Of a stretch of 64,000 nt of DNA, positions 36,930 through 48,111 are shown one piece after another. The DNA comes from Neoscytalidium dimidiatum (taxonomy: Eukaryota; Ascomycota; Dothideomycetes; Botryosphaeriales; Botryosphaeriaceae). Below the pieces are notes generated by a model. That model was not told where the DNA came from. It did no database searches and saw only the letters and a program-made list of their open reading frames with translations. Position 1 is the first letter of the stretch, and each line of letters begins with the position of its first letter. The DNA is taken from assembly GCA_037367355.1 (NCBI GenBank), contig CM074700.1:62001-126000 (forward strand). Direction: 5' to 3'. Made by a program: the position numbers and the translations under genes.

Positions 36930-36985
36930 ACTAGTTTATTTATCTAGGTAGTTTCTACTAATATATCCGTACTTTCTATAGTAGA
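36930..36985 (-). other. Mutated gag zinc knuckle (CCHC to YYYY)
   Basis: The minus strand encodes 'LYFYYRKYGYISRNYLD'. With the knuckle spacing x2-x4-x4, all four ligand positions (normally C, C, H, C) are tyrosine. TGC/TGT to TAC/TAT and CAC/CAT to TAC/TAT are single RIP-type transitions. Confidence 0.75.
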
Positions 36986-38035
36986 AGTAAAGACTCTTTT
37001 CGCGCCGTCTCTATTCTTCCTCCGGCGCTAGCCGAGGGTTTCGTCGTTAGTTAGTATCTAAGTCTATAGGGTCCCCTAGGGGTAGGTTATTTCGGGGTTA
37101 CGAGGTATTAGCCGAGTATCGGGTTTAGCTTATTTCTTATCTAAAGTTAAATAGTTATTAGTCGACGCGGATAGCCGTATTAATAGTCTTACTAAGGTCT
37201 TTAGGTAATCCTATATAGGCGAATTCGGCCTTTATATTATGCTTTAGCCCTTTATAAAAGATATATTTAAGGGATTAGTCGTTCTAATTAAGGTAGGAGG
37301 CGAGTATACGGAATTCCGTAACGTATTCTAAGACTAATCGAGTTTATCGGAGGTCCTAAATTCGAAGGGCGGCCTTCTACTCCTCGTTTTTACTACTAAA
37401 GGCTTGCCTAATTACGTCGGCGAAGCGATTATAGTTAGCGAATAGGCTGCTAGTTTCCGTACGTAGGATAGCCGAGCGGAAGTCCTTTCGATAGGATTCG
37501 AACTATCGTACTACGTTACCTCGGAGGTAGGTTCCTACAAAGTAGACCCTTTCCTTATCGTCCTTAAATAACGTTTTATAGAACTCGAAGTAGTTTTCTA
37601 ACTAGGCTAGAAAATCGTTAAGTTTACGCCGATCTCTATTATAGATATCGGGGGTCTTAATCTTTAGCTTAGTATCGTATTAGGTTAGTTCCGGTATTAC
37701 GGGGGTAGCTAGTATAGAAGGCTATATAGTACGGTTAACGGTAAAGACTTATCCTCAAATAAAGTACTCTAGAAGGACTTAACCGTAGTTATCGCTAGCG
37801 TCTTCTAGTACTCTAGGTCCGTTAATTACTCGACTTAAGGAGGCTATACCCGAGAAATACGCTTTCGAAATAAGTAGTCTTATATTAAGGGCTAGGTTTC
37901 TAGAAATTAAGGGACGAATTAACTAAAGCTAATCCTCCTCCGTCGGAAGGTTATTCTTAATTTTAGTCTAGGATATTATAGTTAGTAGTTTTTAGGGTGG
38001 GTTTACCTCCGGTGCCTATAAAAAAGTAGTTAAAG

Positions 38036-38419
38036 TATTACGCCGGAACTCTTTCTAGGAGAGTCGGAGCGCGTCGTTAGACAGCTTAGGCTTTCTAGGG
38101 GCAATATAGTAGTAGGCAGGGGAGGTTTATATAATAGTAGGGTAGGAATTAATTAATAAGTTAACTACGAGGGTCCTAACTACGCTAAATAAGTATAGTC
38201 TATATATAGTAAGTAATCGGTATAATTAGTAGTAATCTATAATATTAACCTACTAATTAATACTAATTAGTAGTCCGAGCTCTACTAAGCGAGTATACGG
38301 TAGTTTAGCGTATTAGTATCGGTAGGTATTCTACCGAGTAAGCCCCGAGTTAGTTACGTAGGCGGTAAGTAGTCGTAGGGTTTCGTTATCCGTCTTTTCT
38401 AGGCGACTATATTATAATA
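38036..38419 (-). repeat. 5' LTR (element orientation) of gypsy element, 384 bp
   Basis: Partner of 31,850-32,233. It keeps C/G at several positions where the other LTR has T/A (for example AGAGTCGGAGCGCG versus GGAGTTAGGGCGCG), and the reverse also occurs. The differences are transitions. Confidence 0.85.
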
Positions 38420-38757
38420 CTCTAAAAGCTTTAAACGCTCTAAAAGCTCTAGACGCTTTAGATATTCTAGACGCTTTAGAAGCTTTAGAAGCTCTAAAAG
38501 CTTTAGAAGCTTTAAAAGCTCTAAAAGCTCTAGAAACTTTAAACGTACTAGACGCTCTAAAAGCTTTAAACGCTCTAGATACTCTAAAAGCTCTAAATAC
38601 TTTAGAAGCTCTAGAAGCTCTAAAAGCTTTAAAAGCTCTAGATACTCTAAACGCTTTAGAAGCTCTAGACGTTCTAGACGCTCTAGAAGCTCTAAACGCT
38701 TTAAAAGCTCTAGAAGCTTTAGAAGCTCTAGAAGCTCTAGAAGCTCTAAATCGCTAG
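38420..38757. repeat. 9-bp minisatellite, ~37 units, consensus CTCTAGAAG
   Basis: Perfectly phased 9-mers of the form CT(C/T)TA(G/A)A(A/C/T)(G/A). As 3-codon units they read Ala-Leu-(Glu/Lys/Asp/Asn) in the frame GCT CTA GAN, or Leu-containing units on the other strand. Two more units (TAGACGCTCTAGACGCTCTA) lie to the left of the gypsy element at about 31,830-31,849, so the element is inserted in this array. The first five bases are the right copy of the target duplication. G/A and C/T wobble between units fits RIP of an originally more uniform repeat. Confidence 0.85.
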
Positions 38758-39419
38758 AATCTAATAGAAATTTAGGTTTAATTTAGACCTAATAAATAGT
38801 CTAAACTAGTAAAATATTATAAATTTATTAACTAGCTTATTTATACGAGTCTCTACGAAGTTTAGCGCTAGAAAATTATAGCTACGAGCTAGATAGGTAG
38901 GCACGTTTCCTACTAGACCTAAGGCTCTTAGCCGAAATTTGCTGGGGAAATTTGCTGATGTAGGGCATTTGCATCAGCTCTAAGTATTAATTCAGGCATT
39001 ACTGGCAATACGGTCCTGCATATACTTAAGCGCATCTTACTCTTTTGTTCTCTCCTCACTATCTTCTTGCAGCTCTGCAAGAAAATTCCCACGGCTTTCC
39101 GCTTGCTAAGTGGTTTCAAAGCTTGGTAGGAAATATCTGCCCCTTGCACTGCGTTTCTCATTCGTTTTCCACTTCAGTCAGCTCGGTAATCTTCCTCTTT
39201 CCATCAATTCACTTGACCGTCGTGACGACCAGGCTGTTTTTCTTGGTCTCTTTTCCCATTGTATTATCCCTAGTCGTGAAGGAACTAATATGTGCCACAA
39301 CTCCGCCTCTCTTCCTTAGCCCCATACGCTTCTACAGACTCCTCCACAAACGTTACGGGTATTGTCCACGACACACTGCTCCTTCCACTCACTCCAAGGA
39401 CGCAAGTCTGATTTGCTAT
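38758..39419. other. Right margin of the AT-rich block and upstream region of the Zn2Cys6 relic
   Basis: Composition returns to normal between about 38,880 and 38,900. A short direct repeat, GAAATTTGCTG, lies at 38,934-38,957. The part from about 39,030 onward is pyrimidine-rich and may be the promoter/leader of the next gene. No gene of its own is seen. Confidence 0.5.
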
Positions 39420-40604
39420 ATGTCTTCGTCACGCCAAAAGTCTTGTCTTGCATGCATCCGCTCTAAGCGAAGATGCGATCAAGGGTTCCCCAAATGTCGC
39501 CGCTGCCAGGAAAGAAAGATCGACTGTGAGAACGCCAGTCGAGGCTTCGATCGCACTTTCCAAGCCACGAGAAGTCATGGAAATCAGGACGTCGGATATG
39601 CGGAGCCCCTTGCGGAGGAGGCGCTCAATTACTCAGGCCAACAGAGGAGCGCCGCACTTACGGCGGTAAGACCCTCGCCCTACGCGAATGACGCGTTCCT
39701 AGATTTCGGAAACGACCCTTTCGATCTTCCGGGTATGCCAGGCGATGATCTCCTTCGGAATTCTGTTGTCGAGGATGTCTTGGCTCAGCCAACCCATCGC
39801 GAACCCGGACAGGTTACCACAGACGCGAGACTTCAGGCCCGCGTGGAATTCGCAGCAAAGCGATTGGCAGCTGTCCCGAAGGCATTTGCCGAGCAAGCAC
39901 AGACGATGTTCGTCCACCGCCGCCTGTTCTAGGAGAGGAAGCCTCCGGCTCTACAGGACGCGCTTAGCGCATGCGCCCTGTATTGCATGAAAACCCCGGA
40001 TAACCAGGAGTTGATATTCCACAACTTGAAGCACAAGTCACAACAGCTCATTACTAGCACCGACCTATTCTTGGTCCCGAGAATGGATCTCCTCGCGGCG
40101 CTGCAAGCTCTGCTGCTATATCAGATAAGCAGACTCTTCGACGGGGATATCCATCTGCGGGCTCAAGCAGAGGCGGATGAACCAGTGCTTATCATGTGGG
40201 CGGAACAACTCAGATCATGTACACGTCAACTAATGCCCTCATCGCCGACCTCGGCGGGAGCGCCTCTCCCGTTGCAAGAACGAACTTCGGACTGGTTGCG
40301 CTGGCTAGCTGAAGAGAGCAGCCGACGAACAGTAATCGTGGCCTTTATGTTAAAGGGGATCTACAGTTTCTTAAAGCTCGGTTACGATAAAGCCCAGGAC
40401 TTACGATTCAGCTTTACCGCTCAAGCAGCCCTCTGGAATGCGCATTGGGATGAGGATATGGCGAAGGCGACACCAAGTGATTTAGAGGAGCTTGGTGCGC
40501 TACTGATGGCAATGCTCTGGGGGATAGAGCCGACTATGAGATGGCTGGGAAATAGCAACCTCGCTAGATACGGCTTAATGGGAGCGAAAGACGATTTCAC
40601 ATGA
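39420..40604 (+). pseudogene. Zn2Cys6 transcription factor interrupted by one TAG
   Basis: ATG 39420 opens a 394-residue frame with a canonical fungal binuclear zinc cluster at residues 9-36: C-x2-C-x6-C-x6-C-x2-C-x6-C (CLACIRSKRRC, then CRRC, then C). The linker is short and basic/polar. The rest is a helical, Leu/Ala-rich regulatory region ('LLAALQALLLYQISRLFDGD', 'ALLMAMLWGIEPTMRWLG') ending at TGA 40602-40604. The frame is broken only once, by TAG at 39930-39932 (codon 171), and then continues with normal coding text. The codon context (TTC TAG GAG AGG AAG) fits a CAG-to-TAG change, a RIP-type CpA-to-TpA transition, 1 kb from the AT-rich block. Such regulators control local metabolic genes, but no target cluster is visible here. 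Intron removal of the stop is possible but no clear GT/AG pair was seen. Confidence 0.75.
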
Positions 40605-42026
40605 AAAGATTAGCGCGGTTCACAGGCGAGCAGTCAACTCAACCAACCTTGGACAACATGATAGTGCATTAGATGCGATACCTTACCTAACATTGAATAC
40701 TTTCTCGGGACAAGTACGGCATTTATGCGAAGCCTTGCCGCAACGCCTACAGTACCACTGTTACGTCGTGCCGCTCTCTGCGCGCAACCTCTTCGGTAGG
40801 CTTCTCGCCCTTCTCCTATCTATCAACACCCTCTGCAGCAATTCATTTAAAATGCTAATCTTTTCTTACAGTTCCCGAATTCTAAGGCGGTAGCACTGCC
40901 CCGTCCGCGAAAAAGGCTCATGCTCGCACCACATGAAGTTGGTGGCCGAACCGCTGGGCGTTAGGTGTACTACAAAGGCTCCGAGCTACAAATAAAGGCC
41001 GTGGGGTTTTGATAAGAAGATGATGCGTAAGCGACTTCGGGGCCGTGAGGATTTGTGTGAGAAGCAGATTGCGGGGTTTGAGGTCAGTTGCACAAGGTGC
41101 GTTCAACGTGAGAATGCTCCAGGGATTGCTTGAAACGGCTACCTGAAAGCCCTGACTGAGGCGAACGTTACGCCGATCTTCGGCCACATCAGTCTCGTTA
41201 ATGAGACTGGAATAGTCACCAAACATACAATCAGCACTGTGTCGATATTATCATCTATGTAACCGGGTTCGATGTTCGATGTCTCCCATAGCCCGATGTT
41301 TCCCCTTTTGGCAGCGGCGGCATAGATCTTCGGGACGCCTATAAAGATGAGGCAGTGCATTACCTATTGGCTGCGGTGCCTGGATTTCCTGAATGCTTCA
41401 GTAAGTCCCAAATGATGATTTGGGAAACATATTCTACAAGTCGAGTGGTTGCTGATGGGAAGCTTTGTAGTTATTAGTGATCCAAACTCACCAACCTCAA
41501 ACGTTTCACTGATCTAGGGGCTCACAATTGTGGCTTAATACGCCAAAAAAGTCACGAAGAAGATTTTATAGTCGGGTAGTTGCTCTAGCGGGTAGTTCTG
41601 GCCCTAGATAGTTATAAACCTAGTGATCCTGGCTAATTGCGACGCTAGGTGTAAAGGCGGTATCGAAGACGGACCGGTAACTTGGTCTGGGTGTGGGTCT
41701 CATTAGCACTATAAGGAAATTATGCGAGGCCCAATATAGGAGGACTACAAGATTCGCAACGGAAGGATAAGGGAGCGGATGAGTGAAAGCGACATTACTT
41801 ATAAGTTTTATACGAGTGTAGCTTCTTCGTACACTTGTACCTGATTTTTATTGTACTTGAAGAAGCTGGGACTATTTAGATGGGTAGAAATTATTGGTTG
41901 TGACGGCGGATTTCCTCCACCAAGTTGCAGGGTCGCTTAGGTTAGGAGTCCGTGAGGTTGGCATTGACCCTACCCAATGAAATTTTTTAGATATATAGGT
42001 ATCTGTGCAAATTCAAAACTCATCCT
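40605..42026. other. Gene-poor stretch with a possible gene fragment
   Basis: A minus-strand frame at 41,360-41,139 ('MHCLIFIGVPKIYAAAAKRG', then 'GLWETSNIEPGYIDDNID') looks like coding text and may join a second frame at 41,226-40,918 ('LINETDVAEDRRNVRLSQGF'). I do not recognise the family, and no start-to-stop gene can be built. The rest (41,400-42,026) shows nothing. Confidence 0.35.
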
Positions 42027-42100
42027 GCGATGGTGGTGTAGTTGGTTATCACGTCAGTCTAACACACTGAAGGTCCTGGGTTCAAGTCCCGGCCGTCGTA
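42027..42100 (+). tRNA. tRNA-Val (anticodon AAC)
   Basis: A 74-nt cloverleaf. The acceptor GCGATGG pairs with CCGTCGT (two G-U pairs). The D arm is GTG...CAC. The anticodon stem TCAGT/ACTGA carries the loop CTAACAC, with AAC at positions 34-36. The T arm is CTGGG/CCCGG with loop TTCAAGT, and the discriminator is A. There is no intron. A T run follows at 42,113-42,119 as an RNA polymerase III stop. The unusual number of G-U pairs in the acceptor may reflect mild C-to-T change, but all stems still pair. Confidence 0.85.
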
Positions 42101-43604
42101 CACGTTTGAACTCTTTTTTCCTTCAGTCCCTAATATCTTCGTCTACTCTTCGGATGTTTTTCTTTTTTTGTTAGAAACCGAAACAACGTATAGAAGATAC
42201 GGTTTTCTATAAACTCTATATAAGATAATTTTAGAAGAATCTACTCGGAGCTCTATTAGTATATATGCCGACGCACTTAGATACTAGAGCTGATCTCCAA
42301 CGTGAGAGCGCACTGAAAAGTTTTTCATAATTGCTGCATCTTTGATGCGGGTCTACCACTGAGTGTTTTATTTTTATCCAGGTTCACACCGGTAATAGAG
42401 CTAGTCAAGCGCTATAAACGGTCTTTGACAGGCCCCAAGCACAATTTGGGAATGATATGCATGAATAAAGGGAACCCGAAGTACATTTGTGGGTCCTGAC
42501 CTTCTTATTGTTAGCTAGTGTGCTGCTTACAAGATAAAATATCCTATTTATGTCACCACATTTTGACGCCCATCGGATCAGCGATAATGGAATTAGCAAG
42601 CGCGCAAAAGCGGACGGATATCTGCCTTTTCCAATCCGTCATATGATCAAATAGGCCCATGTCTCGCGTGGGAGACGCTCGTCTAAGAAAGGGCCGGTCC
42701 GCACTCTAATGCCAACACATTTCACCTTTTGATCCGCCGCGCCATAACCGACGTTGCGAGGGCGAACTACTCACACATCACGTCTTTTATGCACATGACG
42801 ACCTCGACTTCATATGAGAAGGTTATGGGCTCCGACTTGGTGGTTGATGTCCTGCAGCGCATCGTAAGTAAGGCCCAAGAGATGCTCAAGCAATATATCC
42901 ATCTGCTACCTGTCATAACCTCCCTCATCGGATGAAGCTTGAAAAGTCGGTTCCTGCAAGTACCGTGTAAAGCCTGCCGAATCGCCGGCTCACTCGAGCA
43001 TAAAGTACCCTCAAAGCGTTAAGTCCAGCAAAAAAAAAAAAAAAAAGCCTTTAGCATAATTTGACCTTATAGAAGAGCGACAAGATAATTCATTAGATAT
43101 GAGAAGCTTTCCACACTTGACAGGTACTACTATGAAGGATACAGCAGTACACCGATGACGTTATTGTGCTGACTTTCGATCAAAGATTCGTATTACAGAA
43201 AAAAAGAAGAAATGGAAATGAGGTAGGTGTTTGAGAACAGCGCGGACATAGCGCAAAGCTTGCCGAAAAAGGACCCAGACAGTGCTGTTGCAGGGAATGC
43301 CAGGATACGTATTCAGTGGGGATGAAAAGTCGAGTGTTAGGCTCCTGACAATCTGAAGGAAGCATGCCAGATGAGTCGTCCAACAAATCATTACAGTAGT
43401 GTGCCTTGTCATCACACATCACATTTCCTATCCGTAGATTGCTACATCCAGATGATGCAACACAAACTCTTTTATCCTCCACTGCTGCTCTCCTGTGCTT
43501 CCCCGCGAAGTCCGCTCCGTCCCCAAACGGAGTCTTAACGCTTCGATCGTGGCTCATATTCAAACATGCTCCTGTTCTCTTCCTACGCATGTTCGCGTGA
43601 ATAT
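42101..43604. other. Gene-poor spacer between tRNA and the PDI gene
   Basis: Short frames (42,405-42,599 minus; 42,729-42,935 plus; several at 43,160-43,600) lack motifs and overlap one another. An A17 run lies near 43,029-43,045. The last ~300 bp are probably the 3' untranslated region and terminator of the PDI gene. Nothing else is supportable. Confidence 0.45.
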
Positions 43605-44820
43605 CTACAATTCGCTCTTCTCCTCATCCTTCTTGAAGAGCCTCAAGATGTTGATCCTGCTCGTCAGGTCGTCCACCTTCTCCGGGGCCAAACCGCCCTT
43701 CTTCAAAAGGCCCTCCAGACGGCCCAGCTCCTTGTCGACGTAGCCCTCGTTCGCGCTAAGTTTCTCGAAGACCTTGACATAGTAATCCTTGTACTTTCCC
43801 TCGGCAGACTTAGCCACCTTCTGGGCCTCCTTGACGCCCTTGTCCCAGGCACCCTTGAACTGGTCCACAACGGCGTTGAGGGCCTCAATGGTGCCGCCAG
43901 TAGCGTCGAGGCCGCCGCCGGGGGCACGGTGGGTGCCCGTCTTCTCGTTGAGGAAGGAGACGAAGGCGGCCTCCGAGCGGCCGCCCTCGTAGTCGATCGG
44001 CTCAGTGCTACCCTTGGGGAAGAACTTGATGGTCGGGTACGACTTGACGCCCTGGTCCTGCGCGGTTGCCTTGGCGTTGGGAGCTTCGGCGTCAACCTTG
44101 GCGATCAGGACGTTGGGCTCGAGCTTGAAGTCCTGGGCAAGGGTTTCCCACGTGGGAGCGAGGTTCTTGCAGTCTGAAAGCATGTCCGTTAGTATTCAGT
44201 TCCATCTCCAAAGACCTATACAAATGACCCATCATGGTGTAGATGGTCATGCCACAACCATCGAAGACAGACAACAACGGTCAAGGGAATTGGAGGAAGC
44301 ACTCACGTCCACACCACGGCGCGGTAAACGCGACAAAAACGTCCTTCTCTCCACCCACGCTCTCCTTGAAGCTCTTGTCATCCAACATCACCACCTCACT
44401 CGGTGCCTTCGCCTTAGTCTTCGGCTTCACGCCCGTCTTCTCCTTCACAAAGTTCTGCAACGATTCCAGATCCCTTCCGCCCTTGTAATCCTCGGGGGTA
44501 TCGCTCTTTCCGTCGAACCACTTGAGGGTGGGGAAGCCCTGGACGCCGAAGCGCTGGCCGAGCGAGCGGTGGTCGTCGGCGTCGACCTTGGCGATGGTGA
44601 GCTTGTCGCCGGCGTAGGCGAAGGACGTGGCCAGTTCCTCGTAGACGGGCGCGAGGTTCTTGCAGTGGCCACACCACGGCGCGAAGAATTCGACGAGCGC
44701 CGGCTTGCCCGACTTCAGCACCACGCCGTCGAAGGTGTCCGGGACGAGGTCCACCACCGCTGACGCCGCAGCAGCGCCGAGCAGGGTGAGGCCGCCGAGG
44801 AGGGTGTTGAGGCGGACCAT
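43605..44820 (-). CDS. ERp38/TigA-type protein disulfide isomerase, 360 aa
   Basis: This ER lumenal thiol oxidoreductase forms and rearranges disulfides in secretory proteins. Two exons, 44820-44307 and 44173-43605, flank a 133-bp intron (GTGAGT...TTTCAG) that splits the second active site. Residues 1-21 are a signal peptide (MVRLNTLLGGLTLLGAAAAS). Two thioredoxin domains follow, each with APWCGHCKNLAP: Cys50/Cys53 and Cys170/Cys173. The C-terminal ~95 residues form an all-helical ERp29c-type domain ('YYVKVFEKLSANEGYVDKEL'). The protein ends in KSEL, a variant of the ER retrieval signal. Length and domain order match fungal ERp38/TigA proteins. The frame is exact across the splice (1,083 nt). 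The neighbouring WD40 gene is on the same strand with 486 bp between, so the promoter lies in 44,821-45,306. Confidence 0.93.
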
Positions 44821-45306
44821 GATTCGGAGGGAGGCGTCAATCGAGCGAGGGTGTGTTCGTAAGGTAGCTTCCGGCCGGCGTGTAGCAAAAGGGAAAGGTG
44901 GTTGTGAGTGGGTTCGTCCAGAAAAAGAATCTGGGGATGTGGATGTCGGGGGAGAAGTAGCTTGTCTTTGGTCGAGGTGGCCAAGCGGGCGGGCAGCGCG
45001 CCGCAGGTCCGCCGACGTGATTAGTCAGGCCAAAAGAGGCAACGTTTCAACTACAGCTGGTTTCCAAATCCGGTAATCAGCTCTGTTAGGGACCATCCGC
45101 TTATCAATCATTGCTGGTTAGAAATCCGCGCCGAGGTGAGACTCAATATGTTTCGATTACTATCCTCCCCTGACTACTGAATCCAACGACCTGTCAGAAT
45201 GTCACGCGATCCGTCCCGCTATAAAACCAAAAAACTATCTCGTCAAAGCTTGTCTCTTCATCAATCAAATGTAGCCTTATATCGCATCCATCTAAACCTC
45301 GCTAGA
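44821..45306. other. Intergenic: PDI promoter and WD40-gene 3' end
   Basis: The 486 bp include the upstream region of the PDI gene. No unfolded-protein-response element could be confirmed by eye, and no gene is present. Confidence 0.5.
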
Positions 45307-48069
45307 TTATGATGCTGCGTTTCCGCAATTGGAACAGAGCAGCGCCTGCTTCTTTCCTGATGTCTTGATGTTGAACTTCTTGCAACCGCATTTCTTGCAT
45401 TCCGGCCCTTCCCCTCCGCCCTCGATGCTGCTCTCTTCACTGCTCAAACGACTCACGAAACTGGCCTTCTTGGTCAGCGGTGGCTGCAACCGAGCGCTCT
45501 CCAGTTGACTGCGCCAATTATCTTTGCTGTAATACGCGTAGGACTGGTCGCCGTAGAGCATCATTGGGTTATCGTTCGTCCCTAACGGCAACTGAGGTTG
45601 TGATTGTGATGCCAAGGCCCCGCCCGACGTCTTTGGTCTCTGCGGGGAATCCGGCGTCGTGATCGAGGGGATACTGTCCGTCGTGGTCCGATGCGGTAAT
45701 GGAGGCATGTCGGGTAGCTGCGCCTTTGATGACTTAGCTGATGAGGCCATTGACAGTTTGCTTGGTGACACGCCACGGTCTCCTTTCCCGATTTTTCCAT
45801 CTTTAAGGCTGCTGGCACTGGAGATGTTTTGGCGCCATGAGAGAATGCGGTCCGTACCTGTCGTGGCTGTAGTAGCGGTTGAGCCGCGCCGCTTCCTGCT
45901 GCTGGCTCGCGTCTTTGTCGAGTTGCTGCGTCGGACTCCCGATCCTGCCGTCCGTCGCGAGAATACTGAGGATGCGTCCCAGTTGTCGTTCACACTCTTC
46001 CGCTTCGAGAACGCGCAATCCTGCCTAAAAACTTTGATGTTGCCTTGATAATCTGCTGTGACGATGATTTGGCCGTCCGGATGCGCCGAACGTGCCTGGT
46101 AAGCTGGCGTGCCCTCGGCTTTCTTCGTGGTTGGAGTCCCCTGCACACTGCCAGTTTCGGATGCGGGCTTCGACGAACGCGACTCGGTCCTGCTCACTAG
46201 CGTCACTGGAGGAGGATTGCAAAGGTCGTACACAGGATCCTCGGAATTACTGAGCAACTGTCGCGTCTTCGTCGGGGCGAGGATAGCACATGTGGTGATA
46301 GAGTTGTGGGCATCGAACATTTCAACCGGCCTCTGGTTCCTGTTATCGCCCTCTTCAGGCGGTCCGGTAGACCATATGTAAGCTCTGCGATCCTCACTAC
46401 CACAGATGACGTACTTGGCATCATCACTGAAAGTCGCCCGGATCTGGCTGAAATTATTCTCCTGTCCTCGGAATTTGATTTCGAGACCCTTGTCACGCAG
46501 GCTATACAGACGGATTCGAGAGTCGTTGCTTGAGATCAACAGCTTTACTTCGCCAGGATTCACTCCCGTTCCCGTCCCCACGTGCATGGCCTGGATCCCT
46601 GTAATCTTGCTTCCCTTGGCGTTTTTGCCGCGAGACGACTTCACATGGATCTGCGTTTGGTACTTCAGGCCTTCGGTGTCATAAAACATGCAGAGGCCAC
46701 TCAGCGTGCCGGCAATTGCCGTCTTGCCAACCGGAGTGAATGCGACAGCGGTGATCATCTCTGGCAATTGGTTCCAAAAGGCCACCGTCTTATCCGGGAT
46801 GCTCCAGAGACGCAGCTTACTGTCCAGCGATCCTGCCAAGAAGAAACGGTCATCTTTCGGGTGAAACTGTATAGACGGAACGAAGTCGGCGTGCTTGAAA
46901 GTGCACAAGCACTCTGGACGGCTGATGTGCCACAGACGAACAGTCTTGTCCATTGACGACGAAAGGAGGAAGTTGTTCTGCTGATGTCAGACGGCAGCTG
47001 ACGACACGTGGGTAGCGCTTACATACCTTGCTCCAACTCAGATCCAAAATAGTCGAATCGTGGCCCGTGTATTCCCTGAACGTCTTGTTTTGGAAGACGG
47101 GCGCGTTCAGATGCAGCGGCTGCCGCCCGTCCTTCTGGGATCCCGCCTCGGCAATCTCATGCGCAGTCCGCTCGTCTGGATTCGAGATGACGGTCCACAC
47201 GCGAACAACGCCGTCTTGACCGCCGGCGGCGAGGTACTTGCCATCCTTGCTGAACTCCAATGCCCACACAGGCTTCTCGTTGACGCTGCTTGTCCTCGGG
47301 TTGGGGGAGCTGTTCTTCACGCTGGCGCCGGAGCTGGTCGTCGGGCGTTCATCTTGGGAGGCGGCGGAGGTGGTGCGCAGTTCCTGGGCCAGGAAGACGC
47401 GGTCGAATTCGCGCTCCTTCTTGAACTTGGACCTGATCTTGATATAGCCCGGCGGCTGCGGATGGCGCGGGCTGTAGCCTATGCTACTGTCGATCGGCTG
47501 GGAGAAGAGCTCAGCGTCCATGCCTTCGGGTCGGTACTCGCTGGCGGCATCATCGGGGAAGGTATCGCCCTCGGCCTTCTTTTTATTTCCGATGAAGCGG
47601 CTCAGGAACGAGACTCCCTTCCTGTTTAAAATAGGGTGTCAGCATGGCCTCAGCCCTGCGCTTACGTTTGACATGACTAGCGCAATATAAGCCACGCCAA
47701 GGCTGGCTTTTTATACGTATATTAGGGTGCGAATACGACTGGCGCGCGGGGTGAACGGTGCAGACGGAGCAGGGCTCGGCTCACTTCTTCGACGGGGCCA
47801 GCGAGACGGCATCGCTGCGGCTCTGGTCGCGGACGGCCCTCGCGCCGGGCGAGCCATCCGCGGTGAATGGGCGCGACGACGGGGACGAGGAGGGATCGTC
47901 GTTCGCGGGGCGGAACTTCTGGAGGGCGTCGGACGAGGTCTGGGTGCGCTTGAATATTTGCTGCAGAGGAAGACGGCGGGAGTCAGCATTGCTCGCGTGC
48001 AGATCTCAATCGCTCAGGAACTGGGGCGCGAGGCGGGCGCACCTGCGAAAGGGGGTCGATGGCTGGCGC

Positions 48070-48111
<42 letters not shown>

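Larger units (their letters stand above)
31850..38419 (-). mobile_element. Full-length Ty3/gypsy LTR retrotransposon, 6.57 kb, RIP-inactivated
   Basis: The element has 384-bp LTRs, a 5-bp target duplication and a polypurine tract, and is oriented on the minus strand. Reading from the right: a gag region lies at about 37,700-36,990, with a zinc-knuckle position at 36,930-36,985. Reverse transcriptase spans about 35,850-35,200 ('GKLRLCIDYRSLNDITIKDR' and 'YGLYEYLVMPFGLTNAPTIF'; the catalytic YLDD is intact near 35,470). RNase H lies at about 35,050-34,790 ('[18 protein letters not shown]'). The integrase core lies at about 34,020-33,760 ('IDFITDLL', 'LVIVDRLIKQVYFIPYN'). The tail 'GDKVQLLRKNIKIIRLNDKL' starts near 33,350, with a chromodomain-like end after it. 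In-frame stops are TAG/TAA at expected Trp/Gln sites. The LTRs differ at few positions, so the insertion is younger, or less often mutated, than the neighbouring repeats. Confidence 0.85.

Noticed and set aside
38420..38757. The 9-bp array considered as a CRISPR-like array
   Set aside because: Units are contiguous with no spacers, the host is a eukaryote, and the period is far too short.
43566..44763. Plus-strand frames of 200-250 codons opposite the PDI gene
   Set aside because: Antisense shadows of a gene with clear thioredoxin motifs and an exact splice on the minus strand.
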